From assembly GCF_003254545.1 (NCBI RefSeq), contig NZ_QJRH01000066.1:168472-232471 (forward strand): 64,000 nt of DNA, in the 5' to 3' direction. Source of the DNA: Flavobacterium tistrianum (lineage in GTDB: Bacteria; Bacteroidota; Bacteroidia; Flavobacteriales; Flavobacteriaceae). Shown in pieces: positions 44,862 through 52,612 of this stretch. Position 1 is the stretch's first letter. Each line of letters begins with the position of its first letter. A program made the translations under genes and the position numbers. Below the pieces are notes generated by a model. That model worked only from the letters and a program-made list of their open reading frames with translations, searched no databases and was not told the origin of the DNA.

Positions 44862-45091
44862 TTAACAACACTTTTTCCAAGGAAACCGAAATCAAGCTTT
44901 TGAATTTTTTCAACGACAGAATCGATCCTGTAGAAATGGCTAAAACATTAAGGCAAGTAAATTTTACGCTCGCTTTATGTGTTTTGAGCGAACATGAAAC
45001 ATTTCAAAGCGAAATCATCAAATTAAGAGACAGTTTTTACTGGCTCAATGAATTAGCAGAAACTTTAAATCCTTATTTGGAGTTGGAGTAA
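44858..45091 (+). CDS. Small conserved-looking protein, unknown function
   Basis: 77 residues, cytoplasmic, helical: FSKETEIKLLNFFNDRID, then VEMAKTLRQVNFTLALCVL and a final RDSFYWLNELAETLNPYLE. No recognised domain. A clean terminator 14 nt later and a near-consensus -7 (TATCTTTA, about 44748-44755) support a real gene. Confidence 0.6.
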   Translation: MINNTFSKETEIKLLNFFNDRIDPVEMAKTLRQVNFTLALCVLSEHETFQSEIIKLRDSFYWLNELAETLNPYLELE

Positions 45092-45104
45092 AAGTTTAAA
45101 AATG

Positions 45105-45137
45105 AAAAACCTCGATTTTTTAAGTCGAGGTTTTTTA
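45105..45137 (+). terminator. Terminator after the 77-residue protein gene
   Basis: Stem AAAACCTCGA / TCGAGGTTTT, 9-nt loop, T6. Confidence 0.85.
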
Positions 45138-45150
45138 TTTTATTGAAACA

Positions 45151-45254
45151 GATAGCGCGAATTTGCAATCCGTGTCCACAAAGTATATGTTTTTTTAAAA
45201 CTTAATTCAGCCCAATCTATGCGGGCAAGGATTGAAAATCCGTCCTAGAGGGCT
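45151..45254. repeat. REP-like remnant (ATTTGCAATCC / GGATTGAAAATCC)
   Basis: AGCGCGAATTTGCAATCCGTG at 45153-45173 and GGCAAGGATTGAAAATCCGTCC at 45224-45245 each contain a GGATT-like dyad. Such sequences flank Y1 transposase genes in other Bacteroidota, as I recall; here they border the low-GC cassette. Confidence 0.45.
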
Positions 45255-45262
45255 TCTTTCAT

Positions 45263-45922
45263 TTAACGAGCATCGATTTTTTTTATTTTTTGCAATTTTT
45301 CTATACCAAGTAGAGCTTCAGCAACATACAATTCTGAGTTATTTTTACCAATAATTTTTTTTAATATAACATCCAATTTCATATAATTATCTTCATACAT
45401 AATTACGTATAAAGTTCTAATTTTCTTCTTCATAAACTCTTTATTATTATCTAACTGATTGATCAAATCAATAGTTTGTTCAAATATAACAGTTGAATAA
45501 ATAATCTTATTTAGGGCATCACTATTTATATTATAAACAAGTGGCTTAGCTTCTCCAATTCGCGTAGTATGAATATTAATAGATCCGTTAATGTTCTTTT
45601 TTATTTCCTTAATTACTTCATCGAGATCTATAAAATTATCTTCTAGTCTATAAATTTGTTCTTGAATATGCTGAAAATATTGCTGTTCTTTTAGTAAATT
45701 ATTTGCATTAACCTGTTCTTTAAAAGCAATGAAAACCAAAATTGCCGCAATTGCGTTAATAAATGGTGCTGTAATTCCATCAAACGTACTTCCTAATTGA
45801 TCTTTTTCAATAAGAGCAAAAAAGTCAAAAAATGCAGGTTTAAGCAAAAGGGGAGGAATTATTAATATAACAAAACCAAGTAAAAAAACAAGATGATATG
45901 TTTTTATTCTATTAAATTTCAT
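45263..45922 (-). CDS. Two-helix membrane protein of the low-GC cassette (third gene)
   Basis: 219 residues. Transmembrane helices at about 10-28 and 48-67, then a helical, probably coiled-coil stretch 70-110 (FKEQVNANNLLKEQQYFQHI) and a soluble C-terminal domain. The layout, two helices then FKEQ..AN...KEQ, recalls the putative abortive-infection family putAbiC, but I cannot establish homology by eye. It is 40 nt downstream of the second cassette gene, very AT-rich, and reads toward a REP-like remnant. Confidence 0.7.
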   Translation of the reverse strand: MKFNRIKTYHLVFLLGFVILIIPPLLLKPAFFDFFALIEKDQLGSTFDGITAPFINAIAAILVFIAFKEQVNANNLLKEQQYFQHIQEQIYRLEDNFIDLDEVIKEIKKNINGSINIHTTRIGEAKPLVYNINSDALNKIIYSTVIFEQTIDLINQLDNNKEFMKKKIRTLYVIMYEDNYMKLDVILKKIIGKNNSELYVAEALLGIEKLQKIKKIDAR

Positions 45923-45962
45923 GATTGAAAAATAATTTTATTTCATTAGTTAAATTTCTATT

Positions 45963-46472
45963 TTAATCATTTTTTTTATTTTTCTCCGCCAAATATTTAG
46001 AACGAAATTTTGAAAATTTAACAGTATCAATAATACACATCCATGTCGCAAACATTCCATATAGAAATAAAAATTCTAACACAAGAAGAAATATTTTACT
46101 TTGCCACCAAATACAATTAGCCTCTTCGTAGGTTTCCAACCAATATGAGGTAGTACAATACATCAAAATTGATAAAATTAAACTAACAAAGAGTACTAAT
46201 AGAGTAAATTTAAAAGACCATAATAGCTCTGTAAATGTATTACGTTCCTCTAGAAATTCAATAAAATCATTATCTGAGGAAGACATAATAATTGCCATTG
46301 CAGTAAAAAACAATGAAAAAATTATTGATAAAACTGTCATTGCTACATTATAAAATGACAGCGTAAATTTCATAATTATAAAATCTGGAAGGATAAAAAA
46401 AGTCAATAGAGTTACCAAAAATGTTAACCCAAAATCCCAACATAATATTATTGACTTTATACGCCTTTTCAT
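45963..46472 (-). CDS. Four-helix membrane protein of the low-GC cassette (second gene)
   Basis: 169 residues. Basic N-terminus (MKRRIK) and helices at about 8-30, 42-64, 86-107 and 124-148, with a charged loop SSSDNDFIEFLEERNTF between helices 2 and 3 and a lysine-rich tail. No family recognised. Its ATG overlaps the stop of the first gene (ATGA), so the two are translationally coupled. A hand count of 46081-46380 gives about 27% G+C. Confidence 0.7.
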   Translation of the reverse strand: MKRRIKSIILCWDFGLTFLVTLLTFFILPDFIIMKFTLSFYNVAMTVLSIIFSLFFTAMAIIMSSSDNDFIEFLEERNTFTELLWSFKFTLLVLFVSLILSILMYCTTSYWLETYEEANCIWWQSKIFLLVLEFLFLYGMFATWMCIIDTVKFSKFRSKYLAEKNKKND

Positions 46473-47299
46473 TCTTGATGATTTGTTCTTTTCTTAATTT
46501 TATCAAATGTACTAGATAAATAATTTATAATATTATCAATTCCACTTTTTTCAATAGAATAAGGCAAAGTGTGAGTAACTTCTTGGCTCTTTTTTGCGGT
46601 GCTAATTGTTATGGGATCCCCTTGTTGGTCATAACCCGTTGCCTCTGCAAAACCATATCCATCTTCAGACATTGCCATTTTCGCAATAGTCTCATTATCA
46701 AGTAAAATCCCTGCATCACTTGAAGATTCCTGAATTTCTCTATATTTTGTTATTCCATTATCTCGCATTCTTTCATCAGTAGCTCTCCATAAATCTGCAT
46801 TATTAGGATTTGAGGGTACTAATCTTATTGATACGCGTTTAATGTTTGTTAGTTTTTTTGCCTTCTCAATAAAAGAGTATTTTTCACTAATGCTAGAAAT
46901 AAAAAATTCAAAATTCTGACCTTTGTGATTATTCTTAAAAAGATTTGTAAAAATTCTTACAAACATTGTTTTGGAAATAACATTTTTAACTTCTTCAAAA
47001 GCAATGATCATTTCATCTATATTGACTAAAAAAAGAGATTTTGCTACTATATTATTAACCATCCCTCCTTTTTTTACAGTACCTGTCGATTCATCCACAA
47101 CTTCACCTCTTCCATAAGGATCGTATTTTACAAGATATCCTTTAATATAAGAACCTTTGACCTCTACTTCAACTATTTTATACGAATAATTATTAAATCC
47201 TTCAGAGGCTACACTTTTTATTCCATCGATTATGAACGGCTTCTTTGGTCGGTTATCATTAATATTAAGATGTAACCTGTTGAAAAACATTTTAGACAT
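46469..47299 (-). CDS. Soluble protein of the low-GC cassette (first gene)
   Basis: 276 residues without signal or membrane segments. N-terminal half is beta-rich (MFFNRLHLNIND; YKIVEVEVKGSYIKGYLVKY); the middle VVDESTGTVKKGGMVNNIVAK and VRIFTNLFKNN precede a helical part and a C-terminal SYPIEKSG-like region (actual residues HTLPYSIEKSGID). The general pattern made me think of DUF4747-like proteins, but this is not secure. It is the promoter-proximal gene of a three-gene operon. Function unknown. Confidence 0.65.
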   Translation of the reverse strand: MSKMFFNRLHLNINDNRPKKPFIIDGIKSVASEGFNNYSYKIVEVEVKGSYIKGYLVKYDPYGRGEVVDESTGTVKKGGMVNNIVAKSLFLVNIDEMIIAFEEVKNVISKTMFVRIFTNLFKNNHKGQNFEFFISSISEKYSFIEKAKKLTNIKRVSIRLVPSNPNNADLWRATDERMRDNGITKYREIQESSSDAGILLDNETIAKMAMSEDGYGFAEATGYDQQGDPITISTAKKSQEVTHTLPYSIEKSGIDNIINYLSSTFDKIKKRTNHQE

Positions 47300-47327
47300 T
47301 TTTTTTTATTTTTGGTTATATTAAGAT

Positions 47328-47335
47328 CAAAAGTA
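47328..47335 (-). promoter_or_regulatory. Predicted -7 element of the low-GC cassette (TACTTTTG)
   Basis: Minus-strand TAnnTTTG match 28 nt before the ATG of the first cassette gene. No -33 TTG at normal spacing. Confidence 0.5.
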
Positions 47336-47474
47336 AATTTTCATTGTAAGGTAATTTTACGGAAATCCTTACTCGATAAAATTCAAATCAATTATTATCA
47401 AAAATATCAATTAGCGGAAATAATTAACTAAGTATTTTTACGTGATTATTATAAAACAGAAAACCTCATTTTAA

Positions 47475-48683
47475 ATGAATAAAAACATAAAAGCTCTCTA
47501 CGAAATTGCTCAAAAAGAGACCAGAAAAATATTAGGTTTAATGTCTGGAACTTCGCTTGACGGACTCGATATTGCTCTTTGCGAAGTTTCGGGCGAAGGC
47601 GGAAATACGATTGTCAAAATCCAGCAATTTGAAACCGTTGATTACAACGACGATATTAAAACCGAAATCAGAAAAGTATTTGCACAGAAAACAATCGATT
47701 TTCAGCATTTGGTTTTGCTAAACGAATGGATTGCAGATTTGCATGCTGGAATGATAAACGATTGTCTTTCAAAATGGAATATTCCCGCAAACGAAGTCGA
47801 TTTGATTGCTTCGCACGGACAAACGGTTCTGCACGCGCCAAAGTTTTTGCATCAGCAGGAAAAATTTCCAAATGCGACTTTACAGATTGGCGACGGCGAT
47901 CATATTGCGGTAAAAACGGAAATTATTACACTTTCAGATTTTAGACAAAAACATGTTGCTGCAGGTGGCGAAGGTGCGCCTTTGGCGGTTTATGGTGATT
48001 ATTTGTTATTCAGCAAAAAAGGCGAAAACCGAATTATGCTCAACATGGGCGGAATCGCAAATTTTACCTATTTGCCAGCTTCACAAAATGCCGAAGAAGT
48101 TTTTGTAACCGATACGGGAACAGCAAATACTTTAATCGATATTTTCACCAAACAATTTTTCCCTGGAAAAAGCTTTGATAAAGATGCTGAAATCGCTAAA
48201 AAAGGCACTGTAAATCAAGAACTTTTAAGCGAATTAAAATGTGATGCTTTCTTCCAGAAAAGTTTTCCAAAAACGATTGGTCAGGAATTATTTAACCATG
48301 ACTTTGTCAATTCTGCTTTGGTAAAATTAGGTTTACAGAATATTTCGGCATCAGATTTGCTGGCAACTTTAACACGTCTGAGCGCAGAAACGATTGCCGA
48401 AGCGGTTTTGTTTGTTGTAGAAAATACTAAAACACCAATCGAAGAGTTTACAGTTTATATGTCTGGCGGTGGCGCTAGAAATCCGTTATTGGTGAGCTGG
48501 TTACAGGAATTATTATCTTGTAAATTTGAAAAAAGCGACATTCTCGGAATTTCAGGCGATGCAAAAGAAGCGGTTTTATTTGCCGTTTTGGCTAATGAAA
48601 CTGTTGCAGGTGGCAATTACAATTTTGGCTCACAAAAAGGAATTCCATCGGTAACCATGGGAAAGATTTCGTTTCCTGATTAA
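47475..48683 (+). CDS. anmK: Anhydro-N-acetylmuramic acid kinase
   Basis: 402 residues of the ASKHA-fold AnmK family: GLMSGTSLDGLDIALCEV at residues 22-39, ASHGQTVLHAP, LQIGDGDHIA, NMGGIANFTYLP, FVTDTGTANTLID and the C-terminal YMSGGGARNPLL. It hydrolyses and phosphorylates 1,6-anhydroMurNAc to MurNAc-6-phosphate in the cytoplasm. About 7 kb of same-strand genes downstream include an AmpG-like permease and NagZ, so this is a murein-recycling locus. No murQ is in the window. Confidence 0.95.
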   Translation: MNKNIKALYEIAQKETRKILGLMSGTSLDGLDIALCEVSGEGGNTIVKIQQFETVDYNDDIKTEIRKVFAQKTIDFQHLVLLNEWIADLHAGMINDCLSKWNIPANEVDLIASHGQTVLHAPKFLHQQEKFPNATLQIGDGDHIAVKTEIITLSDFRQKHVAAGGEGAPLAVYGDYLLFSKKGENRIMLNMGGIANFTYLPASQNAEEVFVTDTGTANTLIDIFTKQFFPGKSFDKDAEIAKKGTVNQELLSELKCDAFFQKSFPKTIGQELFNHDFVNSALVKLGLQNISASDLLATLTRLSAETIAEAVLFVVENTKTPIEEFTVYMSGGGARNPLLVSWLQELLSCKFEKSDILGISGDAKEAVLFAVLANETVAGGNYNFGSQKGIPSVTMGKISFPD

Positions 48684-48689
48684 AAAAGA

Positions 48690-48831
48690 TAGCCACGAAT
48701 TCACGAATTATTTTTTAAATACTTTGCGTAAAATAAAAATTCGTGACTCAAGAGACAGCGAACAGGCGAAGCAATTCGTGGCAGAAAACACGCAATCATT
48801 AAAAAAAAATAATTCGTGAATTCGTGGCGGA
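48690..48831. repeat. CACGAATTC palindromic repeat between anmK and the GHL10 gene
   Basis: GCCACGAATTCACGAATTATTTTT at the left and AATTCGTGAATTCGTGGC at the right form inverted arms. The centre carries ATTCGTGACTC...GCGAACAGGCGAAGCAATTCGTGGCA, whose GCGAA..GGCGAAGCAAT core also forms the loop of the 10111-10165 hairpin. Confidence 0.7.
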
Positions 48832-48838
48832 AAAAAAC

Positions 48839-48846
48839 TATTTTTG
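48839..48846 (+). promoter_or_regulatory. Predicted -7 element of the GHL10 gene (TATTTTTG)
   Basis: TAnnTTTG match 25 nt before the ATG, just after the repeat; suggests a second transcription start within the recycling cluster. Confidence 0.45.
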
Positions 48847-48871
48847 GTTTTTGTTAAAATAAACATTTGAA

Positions 48872-50446
48872 ATGCATAAAAATCAGCACTTACTATACTC
48901 TCTCCTATTTTTACTTTTCTTTGGATGGAAATCTATTTCACAGGAAAAAACAATGTATCCTAAAAATGAATTTAGAGGAGTCTGGATTGCAACTGTAGTA
49001 AACATTGACTGGCCACAAAAAGCGACAGACAACGTAGAAAAAGAAAAAGCTGATTATCTTGAAATTTTAGAAGCTTACAAAAAACTAAATTATAACGCCG
49101 TAATTGTTCAGATTAGAAGTGTCGGCGACGCCATTTATCCTTCAGAATTTGCGCCTTGGTCGCGATTTTTAACAGGAAAAGAAGGTTTGGCTCCAAATCC
49201 ATACTACGATACTTTGGCTTGGATGATCGAACAAGCTCACAACCGCGGATTTGAATTTCACGCTTGGTTAAATCCATACCGTGCCACTTTCGATTTAAAT
49301 AAAAATCTTTTAAGCCCTGGCCATGATCTTTTTAAACATCCAGAATGGATGATTGAATACGGCGGAAAATACTATTATGATCCTGCATTGCCAGAAGTTC
49401 AGGCGCATTTAACAAAAGTGGTAAAAGAAGTCGTTGACAAATATGATATCGATGCCATTCATTTTGATGACTATTTTTATCCTTACGCTGTTCCAGGAAA
49501 AGTATTTAACGACAATGCTTCTTACCAGAAATATGGCGCAGGTTTAAGCCGTTCAGATTGGCGCCGTGCGAATGTGAGCAATTTTGTTCACGCCATTTCA
49601 GCAACTATTAAAGAAAGTAAACCTTGGGTTCAATTCGGAATTAGTCCGTTTGGGGTTTGGCGAAACAAATATCAAGATCCAAGAGGTTCTGAAACACAAT
49701 CTACATCAAATTACGACGATTTGTATGCAGATCCAATGCTTTGGATGGATCAAAAATGGATCGACTATATTCTGCCACAACTCTATTGGAGTATGAACAA
49801 TACCAGAGCTTCTTATTCTAAATTGGTAAAATGGTGGTCTGAAAATGCTAATCCTAATACTGCTATTTATATCGGGCATGCTACCTATAAAATTAGAGCC
49901 GACGGCGATAAAAATTGGAATTATATGACCGAAATTCCAAATCAGATTGATCTTCTTAGAACCTTTAAAAATGTTTCTGGAAGTGCTTATTTCAGTTCCA
50001 AATGGTTTATGGGTAAAAACTTCGATGTAGTTCGTCATTTAGAAGAAAATCAATATAAATATCCTGCGCTTCCTGCAGCAGTTCCGAATTTAAAACATGT
50101 TATTATCGATACTCCAAAAGTTTTGGAGTACATCAAAGACAGCATTAAATATAACTTTACATTCCAAAGTCCGCTTAATACAAAAGTTCGCTATATGGTG
50201 GTTTACGGAGGCGACCATATTTCTAAAATCGATATTAATGATGCTACAAAAATCATTGAAAAAGTAACTGTAAAAGAAGTTGACGGAAAAATCAATTTTG
50301 CGATTGCGGCCGGAAAACTGAATCTTTACAAAGCCTGCGCTGTAACTTTTATTGATTATTATGCTAATGAAAGTACTCCAACTGCTATTGACCTAAAAAA
50401 ACCTTATAAAAACTATACACCAAATCAACCTAATGAAAACAGATAA
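48872..50446 (+). CDS. Glycosyl hydrolase-like 10 (GHL10/DUF187) family protein, secreted
   Basis: 524 residues with a signal peptide (SLLFLLFFGWKSISQ). Catalytic-barrel motifs of the GHL10 group: EFRGVWIATVVNIDWP, NAVIVQIRSVGDAIYPS, FEFHAWLNPYR, YDIDAIHFDDYFYPY and VQFGISPFGVWRN. The C-terminal about 110 residues are a small beta domain. Related enzymes cleave peptidoglycan-derived or other glycans in the periplasm. Its end overlaps the MFS gene by 14 nt. With anmK upstream and NagZ downstream a role on muropeptides is likely. Confidence 0.88.
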   Translation: MHKNQHLLYSLLFLLFFGWKSISQEKTMYPKNEFRGVWIATVVNIDWPQKATDNVEKEKADYLEILEAYKKLNYNAVIVQIRSVGDAIYPSEFAPWSRFLTGKEGLAPNPYYDTLAWMIEQAHNRGFEFHAWLNPYRATFDLNKNLLSPGHDLFKHPEWMIEYGGKYYYDPALPEVQAHLTKVVKEVVDKYDIDAIHFDDYFYPYAVPGKVFNDNASYQKYGAGLSRSDWRRANVSNFVHAISATIKESKPWVQFGISPFGVWRNKYQDPRGSETQSTSNYDDLYADPMLWMDQKWIDYILPQLYWSMNNTRASYSKLVKWWSENANPNTAIYIGHATYKIRADGDKNWNYMTEIPNQIDLLRTFKNVSGSAYFSSKWFMGKNFDVVRHLEENQYKYPALPAAVPNLKHVIIDTPKVLEYIKDSIKYNFTFQSPLNTKVRYMVVYGGDHISKIDINDATKIIEKVTVKEVDGKINFAIAAGKLNLYKACAVTFIDYYANESTPTAIDLKKPYKNYTPNQPNENR

Positions 50447-51704
50447 TAAACCTTGGTTCTGGATTCCGCTTCTTAATTTCGCATCTGGATTACCGTATGC
50501 CATCATAATTTCGGTTTCGGTAATTATGTACAAAAACCTAGGAATTTCCAATGAAGACATTGGAGTCTACACCAGTTTATTATATCTCCCTTGGGTAGTA
50601 AAACCACTTTGGAGTCCGCTTATTGAATTGATCGGAACCAAAAGAAAATGGTTTTTATTGATGCAGTTAATAATCTCTATTTCCTTTTTGCTGGTCGGAT
50701 TTGTCATTCCAACAAACGGATTTTTTATCATGTCTTTAGCCATATTTTGGGTTGCCGCTTTTGCTTCTGCCTCTAATGATATTGCTACTGACGGCTTTTA
50801 TTTATTGGTTTTACCAGAAGACAAACAGTCTTTCTTTATCGGAATCAGAAGTACTTTCTACAGACTTTCTATGCTTGCCGGAAACGGATTAGTGGTGCTA
50901 TTTGCTGGATACTTAGAACATAAATTTGGCGACAATACAAAAGCTTGGTCGTATACCATGATTTGCGTTGGTTTATTAATGACATTTATTACCGCTTACA
51001 ATTTCATTTTTACGCCAAAAAATGAAATCAATGTTGTAGAGAGTAATAAAGAAACATCGCATCAAAACTTTGGAACGATATTTATCAGTTTCTTCAAGAA
51101 AAAACAAATCGGATTAATTCTTGCCTTTGTTTTAGTTTTCAGATTAGGAGAATCGCAATTGCTAAAAATGTTAAGTCCTTTTTTACTAGATTCTAAAGAA
51201 CTTGGAGGAATGGGATTAGACACCGAAGCTGTTGGAATTATTTACGGAACATTTGGAGTTGCCGCATTGACTTTAGGAGGAATTCTGGGCGGAATTGCCA
51301 TTTCCAGACATGGCCTTACTAAATGGATGTTTCCAATGTTTTTAGCGATGCACTTACCAATTATTGGTTTTATTCTTTTAGCATTTTTCCACCCAACATC
51401 AATTTATTACATTTATATCGTCGTTATTTTAGAACAATTTGGTTATGGTTTTGGTTTTACGGCATTTATGATGTATTTAATTCATGTTGCCGAAGGAGAA
51501 TCAAAAACGGCACATTATGCATTGGCAACAGGATTTATGGCAATGGGAATGATGCTGCCAGGAATGTTAAGCGGTTATATACAACAATATTTAGGCTATG
51601 GAAACTTCTTTATATGGGTTTTAATAGCTACAATTCCAGGTCTTATTTTATCACGTTTTTTAACTTTCCCAAAAGATTTTGGGAAGAAATCAGAAGAAGT
51701 TTAA
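50433..51704 (+). CDS. MFS transporter, AmpG-like
   Basis: 423 residues with 12 predicted helices. N-terminal FASGLPYAIIISVSVIMYKNLGIS resembles AmpG (SGLPL...), followed by LYLPWVVKPLWSPLIE and ASASNDIATDGFYLLVLPED. AmpG imports anhydro-muropeptides into the cytoplasm. Position between a periplasmic glycosidase-like gene and cytoplasmic NagZ/AnmK strongly supports that role, though family members also carry sugars or other solutes. Confidence 0.85.
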   Translation: MKTDNKPWFWIPLLNFASGLPYAIIISVSVIMYKNLGISNEDIGVYTSLLYLPWVVKPLWSPLIELIGTKRKWFLLMQLIISISFLLVGFVIPTNGFFIMSLAIFWVAAFASASNDIATDGFYLLVLPEDKQSFFIGIRSTFYRLSMLAGNGLVVLFAGYLEHKFGDNTKAWSYTMICVGLLMTFITAYNFIFTPKNEINVVESNKETSHQNFGTIFISFFKKKQIGLILAFVLVFRLGESQLLKMLSPFLLDSKELGGMGLDTEAVGIIYGTFGVAALTLGGILGGIAISRHGLTKWMFPMFLAMHLPIIGFILLAFFHPTSIYYIYIVVILEQFGYGFGFTAFMMYLIHVAEGESKTAHYALATGFMAMGMMLPGMLSGYIQQYLGYGNFFIWVLIATIPGLILSRFLTFPKDFGKKSEEV

Positions 51705-51725
51705 ACCCCAAATCAAACTTTACCT

Positions 51726-52067
51726 ATGGAAATCAATGAGAATTTGCAGAACGAACGAAATCTGAAAGGATCTGAGTTCGAAAAAAATGGAAATCTTGAA
51801 AAAGCGATTGAGTTGTATGAAGAAAATGTTGCAGAAGGCTTTAAAGGAAATCACCCGTATGATCGATTAGCAACGATCTACAAAAACGAAAATGACCTCG
51901 AAAATGAAATTCGGGTTTTAGAAAAAGCTATTGTGGTTTATGAAATCATCACAATTGAAGACCGATTGGAAGGTTTGCCAAAACTTTTCCGTTTTAAAAA
52001 CAGATTAGAAAAAGCTATTGAAACCAAAAAACAATTGGCTAAACAAAAAAAGGCAAAATTAAAGTAA
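51726..52067 (+). CDS. TPR-like small protein
   Basis: 113 residues, all helical. At least two TPR-like units: LKGSEFEKNGNLEKAIELYEENV and DRLATIYKNENDLENEIRVLEKAI, then a lysine-rich end. No signal peptide. It follows the MFS gene by 21 nt and is presumably co-transcribed; its partner is unknown. Confidence 0.75.
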   Translation: MEINENLQNERNLKGSEFEKNGNLEKAIELYEENVAEGFKGNHPYDRLATIYKNENDLENEIRVLEKAIVVYEIITIEDRLEGLPKLFRFKNRLEKAIETKKQLAKQKKAKLK

Positions 52068-52163
52068 GTGAATTTAAAGGAAGCTTAATTTTCTTTAACC
52101 ATTAAGAAATTAAGTAACTTAAGCTTTATGAACTTTATATCTTAATGGTAAAAAAAAATCGAA

Positions 52164-52610
52164 ATGAGCATAAAACGAACTAACTCAGACGATACCGATT
52201 TTATAAATCTGGTTGTTTTATTAGATCAGGATTTAGCGATTCGAGATGGCGAAGATCATGCGTTTTATAATCAGTTTAATAAAACCGACAAAATAAAACA
52301 TACAATCGTTTATTATGAAAACGGAATTCCTGTTGGCTGTGGCGCTTTTCGCGAAAAAGAACCCGAAACAACAGAAATCAAACGAATGTACGTTCATCCC
52401 GATCATAGAAAAAAAGGAATCGCTTCTGCCATTTTAGCAGCACTTGAAATCTGGGCAAAAGAAGTCGGTTATTCTTATACCATTTTGGAAACCGGAAAAA
52501 ATCAGCCGGAAGCTATTAACTTATATCAGAAATTAAATTATACCATAATACCTAATTATCCGCCTTACGAAAAAATGGATAATAGTGTTTGCATGAAAAA
52601 GACTTTATAA
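52164..52610 (+). CDS. GNAT family N-acetyltransferase
   Basis: 148 residues. Motif A for acetyl-CoA: RMYVHPDHRKKGIASAIL, followed by GYSYTILETGKNQPEAINLYQKLNYTII (motif B). It lies between the TPR gene and NagZ in the recycling cluster. Substrate unknown; an amino sugar is possible, but GNATs of this type act on many amines. Confidence 0.85.
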   Translation: MSIKRTNSDDTDFINLVVLLDQDLAIRDGEDHAFYNQFNKTDKIKHTIVYYENGIPVGCGAFREKEPETTEIKRMYVHPDHRKKGIASAILAALEIWAKEVGYSYTILETGKNQPEAINLYQKLNYTIIPNYPPYEKMDNSVCMKKTL

Positions 52611-52612
52611 TA

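Noticed and set aside
51323..51739. A 138-codon frame inside the MFS gene
   Set aside because: Shadow of the membrane-protein coding frame, rich in Asn/Tyr/Arg without a domain.
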